Origin: Streptomyces puniciscabiei
GTDB lineage: Bacteria > Actinomycetota > Actinomycetes > Streptomycetales > Streptomycetaceae
Assembly (NCBI RefSeq): GCF_006715785.1
Contig: NZ_VFNX01000001.1
Location: 2,866,501-2,930,500 of the forward strand
Direction: 5' to 3'
Length of the DNA stretch: 64,000 nucleotides
Shown: one piece after another, positions 17,584 to 25,370 of the stretch
Layout of the letters: each line of letters starts with the position of its first letter
How positions within the stretch are numbered: the stretch's first letter is position 1
Notes under the pieces: model-generated
Told to the model about the DNA's origin: nothing
What the model saw: the letters and a program-made list of their open reading frames with translations, nothing else
The model's database searches: none
Program-made: the position numbers and the translations under genes

Positions 17584-18622
17584 GGGGGGCCTCCGGGGGT
17601 TGGCCGAGGGTGATCCGGGCCAGGTTGGTGAGGGAGGCCGAGCCCGGGGTGAAGTAGCCGCTGTGGTTGGCGTCGCCGGCGTCGAAGACCCGGGCGCCGA
17701 AGGCGCGGGAGACCGGGTCGGCGCCGAAACCGACGGTGGTGCCGAAGAGGGTGGCGCCGGCGTGCGGGACGTTCGCGATCCAGTCCTCGCCGCCGCGGGC
17801 CGCCCAGACTCCTGCGCGGGTGCGCAGGGCCTCGACGGAGTCGGCCCCGGTGCCGGGGCTGCCGACGAGGACGATGGCGTCGGCGTCCAGACCGGCGGCG
17901 GCCCGGCCGCAGACGACCGTGCCGTAGGAGTGGCAGATCAGTGAGACGTGCGCCTGCGCCGGGGCCACGGCGCGCAGGTGGCCCATGAGAGCGCGCAGGT
18001 GCGGGGCCGCCTCCTTGGCGCGGGTGGTTGTGGTCACCGTGGTGCTGACCGTGGCCGGTGTCTCGTAGCCGAGCCAGGCGACGACCGCGGTGCGGGTGCC
18101 CCGGGGTGCGCGGTGCGTGAGGTCCGTGTACAGGGCCGCGGCCGCCTGGTGGAAGCGGGCGTAGGTGTCCAGGGAGGTGTCCGAACCGGGGACCAGGACG
18201 GCGATGTGGTCGGCGTGGGCGAGGTCGCCGAGCACCTCCGTGGCCTGGCCCGGCCCTCGGCCGTCGAAGGCGAGGAGGTGGCGGGACGGGGCGGCCAACG
18301 TGCGGTCGGCGGTGGCGCGGTGGGTGTCGCCGTGCGCGGCGGCCATGTCGGCGGCGCGGGTGGCATTGGCTCGGTTGGCGGCGTAGGTCGCCTGGAGGGT
18401 CGTCGCCGTGATCGGGGGGAGCGCGGCGGGGGGCGGTGCGGGGATCTGGGGGCGGGCGGCGCCGGAGAGGGGGGCGGCTATGGCGGCGGTGAGGAGGGTG
18501 GCGAGGAGGGCGCGGCGCCATTTCCGGGTGCGGTGAGCTTTGTGCGTGTTGTGCGTGTTCGGCTGCGGGTCCGTGGGTGGACACCCGGCCTTCGGCCGGG
18601 CTTGTGTTCCCACCCGCACCAC
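17576..18622 (-). CDS. Secreted alpha/beta hydrolase (DUF1023)
   Basis: A DUF1023-type hydrolase with an N-terminal signal (RKWRRALLATLLTAAIAAPLSGA), IAVLVPGSDTSLDTY, and the nucleophile elbow LICHSYGTVVCG, where Ser is flanked as in GxSxG but with Cys for the first Gly. The start is uncertain. GTG at 18622 has AAAGGAG five bases upstream and gives 348 residues; in-frame ATG at 18715 has AAAGGAAG seven bases upstream and adds 31 residues encoded partly by a dispersed repeat. I favour GTG because it leaves a shorter leader before the signal peptide. It is the first gene of the pair 2 operon. Confidence 0.82.
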   Translation of the reverse strand: MVRVGTQARPKAGCPPTDPQPNTHNTHKAHRTRKWRRALLATLLTAAIAAPLSGAARPQIPAPPPAALPPITATTLQATYAANRANATRAADMAAAHGDTHRATADRTLAAPSRHLLAFDGRGPGQATEVLGDLAHADHIAVLVPGSDTSLDTYARFHQAAAALYTDLTHRAPRGTRTAVVAWLGYETPATVSTTVTTTTRAKEAAPHLRALMGHLRAVAPAQAHVSLICHSYGTVVCGRAAAGLDADAIVLVGSPGTGADSVEALRTRAGVWAARGGEDWIANVPHAGATLFGTTVGFGADPVSRAFGARVFDAGDANHSGYFTPGSASLTNLARITLGQPPEAPHA

Positions 18623-18641
18623 CCGTGCTCCTTTCGTCGTC

Positions 18642-18686
18642 GGGTGCGGGTGGCCCCCGTGGGGCGTGATCGCCGTCGGCGGCTGG
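18642..18686. repeat. Dispersed repeat, copy A (just upstream of or within the DUF1023 5' end)
   Basis: GGTGCGGGTGGCCCCCGTG followed by GGGCGTGATCGCCGTCGGCGG is the best-preserved copy of the segment also found at 17441 and 16197. It lies between the two candidate starts of the hydrolase gene. Confidence 0.55.
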
Positions 18687-18824
18687 GGATGTGTGGTCTC
18701 GTGGGTGGGTCCCATGGGCGGGCTTCCTTTCGGACCGCCCGGCCATCGGGCTTGTCCGACAAGGAAGTTATGGAGGAGGGCGTATCGCCCGCGTCCCGCC
18801 AGGGAGCTGTTCTGCGGGGTAGCT

Positions 18825-18840
18825 CTCAAGTACTACGGGT
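18825..18840 (-). promoter_or_regulatory. 16-bp element shared by both two-component operons, copy 2
   Basis: On the minus strand this reads ACCCGTAGTACTTGAG, 15 of 16 bases identical to the element before the pair 1 kinase (13983-13998). It lies about 110 bp upstream of the first possible hydrolase start, in the expected promoter region of the four-gene operon. Confidence 0.45.
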
Positions 18841-18906
18841 ATCACCGGGGCCGACCCGCACGGGACGGCCCACAGGGATCAGCCCCACAGGAGTGAGTGG
18901 CCCCCG

Positions 18907-19803
18907 CTACCAGGCCAGTTGGGCGATCTCCTCCGCCACCACCGCGCACGCGTCCGCCGCCGGGTCGATGAGCGGGAAGTGGCCGACGTCCTCCAGCAAT
19001 GTCAGACCCACCACCTCGCCGGCCTTCGCCGCCGCGTCCGCGTACGACTCGGCCACCGCCTGCGGCACCTCCAGGTCCGTACGGCCCTGGACGAGCGTGG
19101 TCGCGATGCCCGTCGGGAGGAGCAGGACGGGGTCGGCGTAGGGGCGGCGCTCGGCGAAGGTGTCGTGGCCGCCGAGGAGTTGCAGGCTCGCGTTGCCGCA
19201 GACGTCCAGTTTCTCCGCGACCTCGAAGTCCGCGATCGGGGCGAGGGCCACGACACCACGGAGGAGGGCCGGGCCGTCGGTGCGCCACGGGGCGTCCGCG
19301 GGCAGGACGTGGCGGGCGGCTGCCCACAGCGCGAGGTGGCCGCCGGCCGAGTGGCCCGTCAGCACGGTGCGGCGGGGGTCCGCCTGCGGCAGCGCCTGAC
19401 GGACCAGAGCGGGCAGCGCGTCCAGGGCGGCCGCGATGTCGTCGAAGGTGTCGGGCCAGCGGCCGGCCGGAGGGATGGCGTCGCCGTCGCCCTTGTTCTG
19501 CCCGGGGATCAGCGGGTCACCGCCGCGCCGGTACTCGACGTTGGCCACGGCGTAGCCCCGGCGGGCCAGGAAGTCGGCGAAGGGAGTGATGTGGCGACGG
19601 TCGTAACGGGCCCGCCAGGCGCCGCCGTGCAGGACCACCACCACAGGGGCGGGGGACTCCGTGGCGGTCCGGGGGGCGTAGAAGTCGATCACCTGGTCGG
19701 GGTGGCTGCCGTACGCGGAGGTGGCGTCGGGGTCGACCGGGGCGTGCGAGAAGGCCGACTCCTCTTCGGCGGCGGCGCGGGCTGCTGCGGCGTCGTCCGG
19801 CAT
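18907..19803 (-). CDS. Alpha/beta hydrolase, likely kynurenine formamidase
   Basis: The 298-residue hydrolase has oxyanion motif VVVLHGGAW, nucleophile elbow LTGHSAGGHLALW, and a late DVGHFPLIDPAAD histidine. This HGG/GxSxG pattern is that of the esterase-type arylformamidases. Placed directly after kynureninase and tryptophan dioxygenase genes on the same strand, it probably hydrolyses N-formylkynurenine to kynurenine, the middle step of the pathway. The ATG at 19803 has GAGAGG seven bases upstream. A strong terminator separates it from kynU, so it likely has its own promoter. Confidence 0.8.
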   Translation of the reverse strand: MPDDAAAARAAAEEESAFSHAPVDPDATSAYGSHPDQVIDFYAPRTATESPAPVVVVLHGGAWRARYDRRHITPFADFLARRGYAVANVEYRRGGDPLIPGQNKGDGDAIPPAGRWPDTFDDIAAALDALPALVRQALPQADPRRTVLTGHSAGGHLALWAAARHVLPADAPWRTDGPALLRGVVALAPIADFEVAEKLDVCGNASLQLLGGHDTFAERRPYADPVLLLPTGIATTLVQGRTDLEVPQAVAESYADAAAKAGEVVGLTLLEDVGHFPLIDPAADACAVVAEEIAQLAW

Positions 19804-19936
19804 GCTCCAACCTCTCAGCGATGGAACGTTTTTGGCGTCTGACCGACCAGTTCGCCGTTGGCGGGACGGTATCAGGCCGGTGACGTGCGGGGACATGGGG
19901 ATGTCACGCAGGGTGAGGGATAAACGGTTCTGCGCG

Positions 19937-19981
19937 GAGAGGCCCGGGAGAGGAGTCCCCCAGACCTCTCCCTGGCCTCTC
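19937..19981 (-). terminator. Terminator after kynU
   Basis: GAGAGGCC-C-GGGAGAGG (19937-19953) pairs with CCTCTCCC-T-GGCCTCTC (19965-19981), a 17-bp stem with one mismatch and an 11-base loop, ending 20 bp past the kynU stop codon. There is no long T run, as is usual in Streptomyces. Confidence 0.75.
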
Positions 19982-20001
19982 CAGGCCTCTCCCGGACGCC
20001 C

Positions 20002-21186
20002 CTACGCCAGTTCCTCCCCCAGGATCCGGGCCGCCCGCTCCGCCTCGCCGAAGCCGACGTACAGCGGGGTGAAGCCGAAGCGGAGGACGTCGGGGTGCCG
20101 GAAGTCGCCCACGACACCCCGGGCGATCAGGCGTTTCATCACCTCGCCCGCGTCGTCACAGCGCAGCGCCACCTGGCTGCCGCGCTCCTCGTGGCGTTCC
20201 GGGGTCACGGACTCGACCCGCCCCGGCTCGCTGTACGCCCGCACGCACCGCAGGAAGAAGTCGGTCAGCGCGAGGGACTTGGCGCGGACGGCGGCGACGG
20301 ACACGCCGTCCCAGACGTCCAGGGCCGCCTCCAGGGCCAGCATGGACAGGATGTCCGGCGTGCCCACGCGACCGCGGAGAGCGCCCGGCGCCGGGGCGTA
20401 CGACGGGCTCATGCCGAAGGGGTCGGTGTGCGAGTTCCAGCCGGGCAGCGGGGAGTCGAAGCGGGGCTGGAGATCGCGGCGGACGTACAGGTACGCCGGG
20501 GAACCCGGGCCGCCGTTCAGGTACTTGTAGGTGCAGCCGACCGCCAGGTCGACCCCGTGCTCGTCCAGGCCCACTTCCAGCGCGCCCGCGCTGTGGCACA
20601 GGTCCCAGACGGCGAGGGCGCCGGCGGCGTGGATCGCGGCGGTCAGACCCGGCAGGTCGTGCAGCCGGCCCGTGCGGTAGTCGACGTGGTTCAGCAGCAC
20701 CGCCGCCGTACGGTCGCCCAGCTCCCCCGGTACCTCCGCCGGCGTCACCGCGCGCAGGGTACGGCCGGTCAGGCGGGCCGCCGACTCGGCGATGTAGCCG
20801 TCCGTCGGGAAGGTCGTGGCGTCCACCAGGATCTCGGTCCGGTCCTCGCCCGCCATCCGTACCGCGGCAACAAGTGCCTTGAAGACATTGACACTTGTGG
20901 AGTCGCCCACGACGATCTGCCCGGCCGCCGCGCCGACCAGCGGGGCGATCCGGTCGCCGATCCGCTCGGGCGCGCTCCACCAGCCGCTCTCCTCCCAGGA
21001 GCGGATGCGCAGTTCGCCCCACTGGCGGCGGACCACGTCGGCCACCCGGTCGGGGACGTTCGCGGGCAGCGCGCCGAGCGAATTGCCGTCCAGGTAGACG
21101 ACGTCGTCCAGGACGAAACGGGAACGCAGCGGCGCCAGTTCGTCCGCCGCATCCAACTTCTGTGCTTCCAGGGCAAGTTCAGACAT
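20002..21186 (-). CDS. kynU: Kynureninase
   Basis: The PLP enzyme of 394 residues cleaves kynurenine to anthranilate and alanine. Visible features are VYLDGNSLGALP near the N-terminus, WDLCHSAGALEV in the cofactor site, the PLP-binding Lys221 in GCTYKYLNGGPGSPAYLYV, and the C-terminal LRFGFTPLYVGFGEAERA. Length and motif order match the family. The ATG at 21186 lies inside the 3' end of kynA (eight-base overlap), so the two form a coupled operon. The product anthranilate can feed secondary metabolism or be degraded. Confidence 0.95.
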   Translation of the reverse strand: MSELALEAQKLDAADELAPLRSRFVLDDVVYLDGNSLGALPANVPDRVADVVRRQWGELRIRSWEESGWWSAPERIGDRIAPLVGAAAGQIVVGDSTSVNVFKALVAAVRMAGEDRTEILVDATTFPTDGYIAESAARLTGRTLRAVTPAEVPGELGDRTAAVLLNHVDYRTGRLHDLPGLTAAIHAAGALAVWDLCHSAGALEVGLDEHGVDLAVGCTYKYLNGGPGSPAYLYVRRDLQPRFDSPLPGWNSHTDPFGMSPSYAPAPGALRGRVGTPDILSMLALEAALDVWDGVSVAAVRAKSLALTDFFLRCVRAYSEPGRVESVTPERHEERGSQVALRCDDAGEVMKRLIARGVVGDFRHPDVLRFGFTPLYVGFGEAERAARILGEELA

Positions 21187-22027
21187 GGGACCTCGCCGTC
21201 CACAGCTCCGGGAACACGTTCTTGCGGGCGCGCTTCTCCAGCCAGGCCACGCCGGCCGAGCCGCCCGTGCCGGGCTTGGCGCCCATCGCACGGCGGGTGG
21301 CCACCAGGTGGTCGTTGCGCCAGCGCCAGACGAGTTCGGCCACGTCGGTCAACGCCTCGCCCAGGCGCGCGAGTTCGGTGTCCTGGTCGCCGGAGTAGAT
21401 CGCCGCCCAGGCCCGCTCGACCGCCTCGGAGGGCTCGTAGCGCTGGGAGACGTCCCGGTGCAGGACGGACCCGGGGATCGCGTGCCCGCGCCGGGCGAGC
21501 AGCCGCAGCACCTCGTCGTACAGGCTCGGCTCGTGCAGCGCCTTCTCCAGCTCCGCGTGCGCGCGGGGGGCGCCGCGGTGCGGGACCAGCATGGACGCGG
21601 ACTTCTCGCCGAGCAGGAACTCCAGGCGCCGGTACATCGCCGACTGGAAGCCGGAGCCCTCGCCGAGGGCGCTGCGGTAGGAGTTGAACTGCGCCGGGGT
21701 GAGCTGGCCGAGGGGTGTCCAGGAGGCGTTGAGGGCCTCCAGTTCCCGTACGGAACGCTTCAGCGCGGCGATCGCGGTCGGTACGTCGTCCCCGCGCAGG
21801 GCGGCCGCCGCGGTCTCCCACTCATGGACGATGACGGTGAACCACAGCTCCATGACCTGGGTCGTGACCAGGAAGACCATCTCTCCGGGATCGTCGGAGA
21901 GGGTGTGCTGGAGGTGGGTGAGCACGTCCGCCCTGACGTAGTCCTCGTACGGCGTCGTGCCCGCGAAATCGAGATGCGGAGTCTCGGGCTCCTGAGTCTC
22001 CAAGGACTGCTGAGCCGATTGGGACAT
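21179..22027 (-). CDS. kynA: Tryptophan 2,3-dioxygenase
   Basis: The heme dioxygenase of 282 residues opens the indole ring of tryptophan to N-formylkynurenine. Conserved features are the N-terminal TPYEDYVRADVL, the VFLVTTQVMELWFTVIVHE helix, the YRSALGEGSGFQSAMYRRLE segment, and the C-terminal WRNDHLVATRRAMGAKPGTGGSAGVAWL containing the expected heme-ligand histidine and the GTGGS loop. The ATG at 22027 has AGGAG six bases upstream. It is first in the kynA-kynU operon. Confidence 0.96.
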   Translation of the reverse strand: MSQSAQQSLETQEPETPHLDFAGTTPYEDYVRADVLTHLQHTLSDDPGEMVFLVTTQVMELWFTVIVHEWETAAAALRGDDVPTAIAALKRSVRELEALNASWTPLGQLTPAQFNSYRSALGEGSGFQSAMYRRLEFLLGEKSASMLVPHRGAPRAHAELEKALHEPSLYDEVLRLLARRGHAIPGSVLHRDVSQRYEPSEAVERAWAAIYSGDQDTELARLGEALTDVAELVWRWRNDHLVATRRAMGAKPGTGGSAGVAWLEKRARKNVFPELWTARSHV

Positions 22028-22070
22028 CGCTGTCTCCTGTTGTTGCTCCGGGTAGCGGTCCGCCCCTGCC

Positions 22071-22106
22071 GATGCCGGCACGGGGGCCCCGGTCCCCACC
22101 GGCATC
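22071..22106. other. Hairpin upstream of kynA
   Basis: GATGCCGG (22071-22078) pairs with CCGGCATC (22099-22106), with an additional GGGG/CCCC inside. It lies 44 bp before the kynA start and could be part of its leader or a second terminator element for the upstream gene. Confidence 0.45.
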
Positions 22107-22132
22107 CTCCGCAATGGGCCCCGATACGGCAA

Positions 22133-22156
22133 GGCCCGTCCGCTGCCAGACGGGCC
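22133..22156 (-). terminator. Terminator-like hairpin after the DUF3151 gene
   Basis: GGCCCGTC (22133-22140) pairs perfectly with GACGGGCC (22149-22156) over the eight-base loop CGCTGCCA, starting 20 bp past the DUF3151 stop. Confidence 0.6.
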
Positions 22157-22176
22157 ACACCGGTGACGTGCGTCGG

Positions 22177-22590
22177 CTAGCCGAGGGTCTGGGCCGCCGT
22201 GGGCGAGGAGTCCTTCAGGAACTGTGTGCAGCGCTCGTACTCCTCCTGCTCGCCGATCGCCTGGGCGGCGCGGGCGAGGGCGTGCAGGGCGCGCAGGAAG
22301 CCGCGGTTCGGCTCGTGCTCCCAGGGCACCGGGCCGTGGCCCTTCCAGCCGCTGCGGCGCAGGGCGTCCAGGCCGCGGTGGTAGCCCGTACGGGCATAGG
22401 CGTACGACTCCACGACCGCGCCGCGCCCGAACGCGTCGTCCGCCAGCTGGGCCCAGGCGAGGGAGGAGGTGGGGTACTTGGCGGCGACGTCCGTGGGGGC
22501 GGCACCGGCGGCGAGCTGTTCGCGGGGCTCGGGGTCGTCGGGGAGGTGGGTGGGGGGCGGACCGCCGAGGAGGTTTTCGTGGATTGTCAT
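22177..22590 (-). CDS. DUF3151 domain protein
   Basis: The 137-residue soluble protein starts MTIHENLLGGPPPTHLPDDPEPRE, the characteristic opening of the actinobacterial DUF3151 family. It continues with SLAWAQLADDAF, RTGYHRGLDALRRSGWKGHGPVPWEHEPNRGF and a C-terminal helix EQEEYERCTQFLKDSS. The helix pairs suggest a TPR-like fold. No biochemical role is established for the family. It sits upstream of the kyn operon but is separated by a terminator-like hairpin. Confidence 0.9.
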   Translation of the reverse strand: MTIHENLLGGPPPTHLPDDPEPREQLAAGAAPTDVAAKYPTSSLAWAQLADDAFGRGAVVESYAYARTGYHRGLDALRRSGWKGHGPVPWEHEPNRGFLRALHALARAAQAIGEQEEYERCTQFLKDSSPTAAQTLG

Positions 22591-22680
22591 GGGGTCCAGT
22601 CTGGCTCACCTCACGGGTCCGTGTGCCGGGGCCGTGCACAGGTGTGCCGCGGCCACGGCGGGTGATCCGAACGACAGGGC

Positions 22681-24135
22681 CTAGCCCTGCCGTTCCCCCT
22701 CCAGCGGCGGAGCCGTGACGCAGCCGTGTACGTGGCATTCCGGGTGGCGGCAGCCGGGGGCCGGACGGCGGACCAGGGTGAAGGCCAGGAGGGAGCCGGC
22801 CACCAGCACCGCCGCGCAGATCGGCATCGCCCGCCGGAACGCCGCGTCGAAGGCCGACGGCACCCGGTACGCCTCCGGGCCCATCCCCGCGAGCAGGGGC
22901 AGCGCGGCGACGGCGATCAGGCCCGCCGCTCTCGCCGCCGCGTTGTTGATGCCGCTGGCCAGGCCCGCACGCGCGGTGTCGACCGAGGCGAGCACCGTCG
23001 CCGTCAGAGGGGCTACGAGGGTCACCATGCCCGCGCCCATGACCAGCAGGGCGGGCAGCACGTCCGTCAGGTAGTCCGCGTCCCTCCCCACCCGCAGCAT
23101 CAGCAGCATCGCCGCCGCGCAGAGGAGAGGGCCGACCGTCAGGGGCAGGCGCGGGCCCGTGCGGTCGGCCAGGGCGCCCGAGCGGGCGGAGAACAACAGC
23201 ATCAGGGCCGTCGTCGGAAGCAGCGCCGTACCCGCGGCCAGCGGCGAGTAGCCCGCCACCACCTGCAACTGCAGCGCGGTGAGAAAGAAGAAGCCGCCGA
23301 ACGCCGCGTACACGCACAGGGTGACCAGGTTGACCGCCGTGAACTGGCGGGAGGCGAAGATGTCCGGCGGGAGCATCGGCGCCGGGCGGTGCCGCTCCAC
23401 CTGCACGAAGGCCACCGCCGCCGCCACACCGGCCACCCCGGTCAGCGCCACGGCCAGGGAACCCGACCTCGCCTCGATCAGTGCGTACGTCAGCAGGGCC
23501 AGGGCCAGGGCGCCCAGGGCGGCACCGAGCACGTCGAAGCGGCCCCGGCTGCCGGTGTCGGAGGATTCCGGCACGTGCCGCAGCGCCACCGGTACGCACA
23601 GCAGGGCCAGCGGGACGTTCAGCAGGAACACCCAGCGCCACCCGGGGCCGGCCACCAGCCAGCCGCCCAGGAAGGGGCCGACCGCCGCGCCGATGCCGCC
23701 GAAGCCGGACCAGAGGCCGACGGCCCGGCTGCGGTCGTCGGGGTGGAAGGACGCCTGGATGATGGCGAGGGAGCCGGGGGTCAGGAGCGCGCCGCCGATG
23801 CCCTGCAACGCCCGCGCGGCGATGAGGATCCCCGGATTCGGCGACAGGCCGCACAGCAGGGACGCGGCGGCGAACCACACCACGCCCAGCAGGAAGATCT
23901 TCCGGCGGCCGTAGTGGTCCCCCAGCGAGCCGCCCAGCAGGATCAGTCCGGCCAGCGTGACCATGTACGCGTTGACCGTCCACTGCAGGGCGGCCAGACT
24001 CGCGCCCAGGTCCTCGCCGATGCGCGGCAGCGCCACGTTGACGACGGTCGAGTCCAGCAGCGCCATGCTGGAGCCGAGGACCGTGGTGAACAGGATCCAC
24101 TTGCCCTGGGGCGAGGCCAGCCGGACATCGGGCAC
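22681..24135 (-). CDS. MFS transporter, DHA2 (EmrB/QacA) drug exporter family
   Basis: A 484-residue proton-driven exporter with about fourteen helices. Family motifs: LDSTVVNVALPRIGEDL in helix 1, GGSLGDHYGRRKIFLLG between helices 2 and 3 (motif A), LQGIGGALLTPGSLAII (motif C), and the 14-helix pattern typical of DHA2. A Cys/His-rich tail (CRHPECHVHGC) is unusual and could bind metal. I took GTG at 24135 as the start because the first helix follows within 20 residues; the ribosome site is weak. The substrate is unknown. Confidence 0.9.
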   Translation of the reverse strand: MPDVRLASPQGKWILFTTVLGSSMALLDSTVVNVALPRIGEDLGASLAALQWTVNAYMVTLAGLILLGGSLGDHYGRRKIFLLGVVWFAAASLLCGLSPNPGILIAARALQGIGGALLTPGSLAIIQASFHPDDRSRAVGLWSGFGGIGAAVGPFLGGWLVAGPGWRWVFLLNVPLALLCVPVALRHVPESSDTGSRGRFDVLGAALGALALALLTYALIEARSGSLAVALTGVAGVAAAVAFVQVERHRPAPMLPPDIFASRQFTAVNLVTLCVYAAFGGFFFLTALQLQVVAGYSPLAAGTALLPTTALMLLFSARSGALADRTGPRLPLTVGPLLCAAAMLLMLRVGRDADYLTDVLPALLVMGAGMVTLVAPLTATVLASVDTARAGLASGINNAAARAAGLIAVAALPLLAGMGPEAYRVPSAFDAAFRRAMPICAAVLVAGSLLAFTLVRRPAPGCRHPECHVHGCVTAPPLEGERQG

Positions 24136-24151
24136 GTCCCAGGTATACAGC

Positions 24152-24181
24152 GGCCCGGCGGCCGAGGACAGCCGCCGGGCC
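24152..24181 (-). terminator. Terminator after the class II aldolase gene
   Basis: GGCCCGGCGGC (24152-24162) pairs perfectly with GCCGCCGGGCC (24171-24181) over an eight-base loop, 22 bp beyond the aldolase stop. Confidence 0.75.
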
Positions 24182-24203
24182 CGCCGCGGAACGGACGTAC
24201 CGC

Positions 24204-25226
24204 TTACTTGATCTTGTTGCCCGCCGAGCGCAGGTTCTGCGTGGCCTCGACGACACGCGCGGCCATGCTCGCCTCGGCCAGCTTGCCCCAGGTGCGCGGG
24301 TCGTAGGCCTTCTTGTTGCCGACCTCGCCGTCGACCTTCAGGACGCCGTCGTAGTTCTGGAACATGTGGGCGGCGACCGGACGGGTGAAGGCGTACTGGG
24401 TGTCCGTGTCGATGTTCATCTTCACCACGCCGTTCTCCAGCGCGGTGAGGATCTCCTGCTCGGTGGAGCCGGAGCCGCCGTGGAAGACGAAGTCGAACGG
24501 GGAGGCCTTGCCGAACTTCGCCGCCACGCCCTCGTTCAGCTCCTTCAGCAGCTCGGGGCGGAGCACGACGTTGCCCGGCTTGTACACGCCGTGCACGTTG
24601 CCGAAGGAGGCGGCCAGCAGGTAGCGGCCCTTCTCGCCCAGGCCGAGGGCCTCGGCGGTGCGGATCGCGTCCTCGACCGTGGTGTAGAGGGAGTCGTTGA
24701 TCTCGTGGGAGACGCCGTCCTCCTCGCCACCGGTCGGGGTGATCTCGACCTCCAGGATGATGTTGGCCGCGCGGGTGCGCTCCAGCAGCTCCTGGGCGAT
24801 GGCGAGGTTGTCGGCGAGGGTCTCGGCGGAACCGTCCCACATGTGGGACTGGAACAGCGGGTTCTTGCCGGCCTTCACGCGCTCCTCGGAGACCGCGATC
24901 AGCGGGCGTACGTACCCGTCGAGCTTGTCCTTCGGGCAGTGGTCGGTGTGCAGCGCGATGTTGACCGGGTACTTCTCGGCGAGGATGTGCGCGTACTCGG
25001 CGAGGGCGACCGCGCCGGTGACCATGTCCTTGCTGTACTGGCCGCCGAGGAACTCGGCACCGCCGGTCGAGATCTGGACGATGCCGTCGCTCTCCGCCTC
25101 CGCGAAGCCGCGCAGCGCCGCGTTCAGGGTCTGGCTCGAGGTGACGTTGATGGCCGGGTAGGCGAACTTGCCTGCCTTCGCCCGGTCGAGCATCTCGTTG
25201 TAGACCTCGGGGGTTGCGATGGGCAT
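24204..25226 (-). CDS. fbaA: Class II fructose-1,6-bisphosphate aldolase
   Basis: Zinc-dependent aldolase of 340 residues, interconverting fructose 1,6-bisphosphate with dihydroxyacetone phosphate and glyceraldehyde 3-phosphate. Metal and substrate motifs are visible: ALHTDHCPKDK, ILEVEITPTGGEEDG, ASFGNVHGVYKPGN, FVFHGGSGSTEQE and KMNIDTDTQYAFTRP. The length fits the FbaA subgroup. The ATG at 25226 has GGAG seven bases upstream. It is isolated by hairpins on both sides, so likely monocistronic. Confidence 0.97.
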   Translation of the reverse strand: MPIATPEVYNEMLDRAKAGKFAYPAINVTSSQTLNAALRGFAEAESDGIVQISTGGAEFLGGQYSKDMVTGAVALAEYAHILAEKYPVNIALHTDHCPKDKLDGYVRPLIAVSEERVKAGKNPLFQSHMWDGSAETLADNLAIAQELLERTRAANIILEVEITPTGGEEDGVSHEINDSLYTTVEDAIRTAEALGLGEKGRYLLAASFGNVHGVYKPGNVVLRPELLKELNEGVAAKFGKASPFDFVFHGGSGSTEQEILTALENGVVKMNIDTDTQYAFTRPVAAHMFQNYDGVLKVDGEVGNKKAYDPRTWGKLAEASMAARVVEATQNLRSAGNKIK

Positions 25227-25321
25227 CTGTCCGCTCCTTGGTGTTGCGGGTTGGATTGCTGCGTTACGGCCCTGACCTAGACCTGGGTGTGCGACGTCAT
25301 CGTCGTCCCCATCTTTCCAGA

Positions 25322-25340
25322 CATGGACGGCTGGTCCATG
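25322..25340 (-). terminator. Terminator-like hairpin between pyrE and the aldolase gene
   Basis: CATGGAC (25322-25328) pairs perfectly with GTCCATG (25334-25340) over the loop GGCTG, 31 bp after the pyrE stop. Confidence 0.55.
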
Positions 25341-25370
25341 CGCCGGTCAAGTCCAGGTCAATCCGCGTCG

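Noticed and set aside
24366..25280. 304-codon open frame antisense to the aldolase gene
   Set aside because: A mirror of the third-position GC bias of the real gene; no motifs and low-complexity Val/Gly/Leu content.
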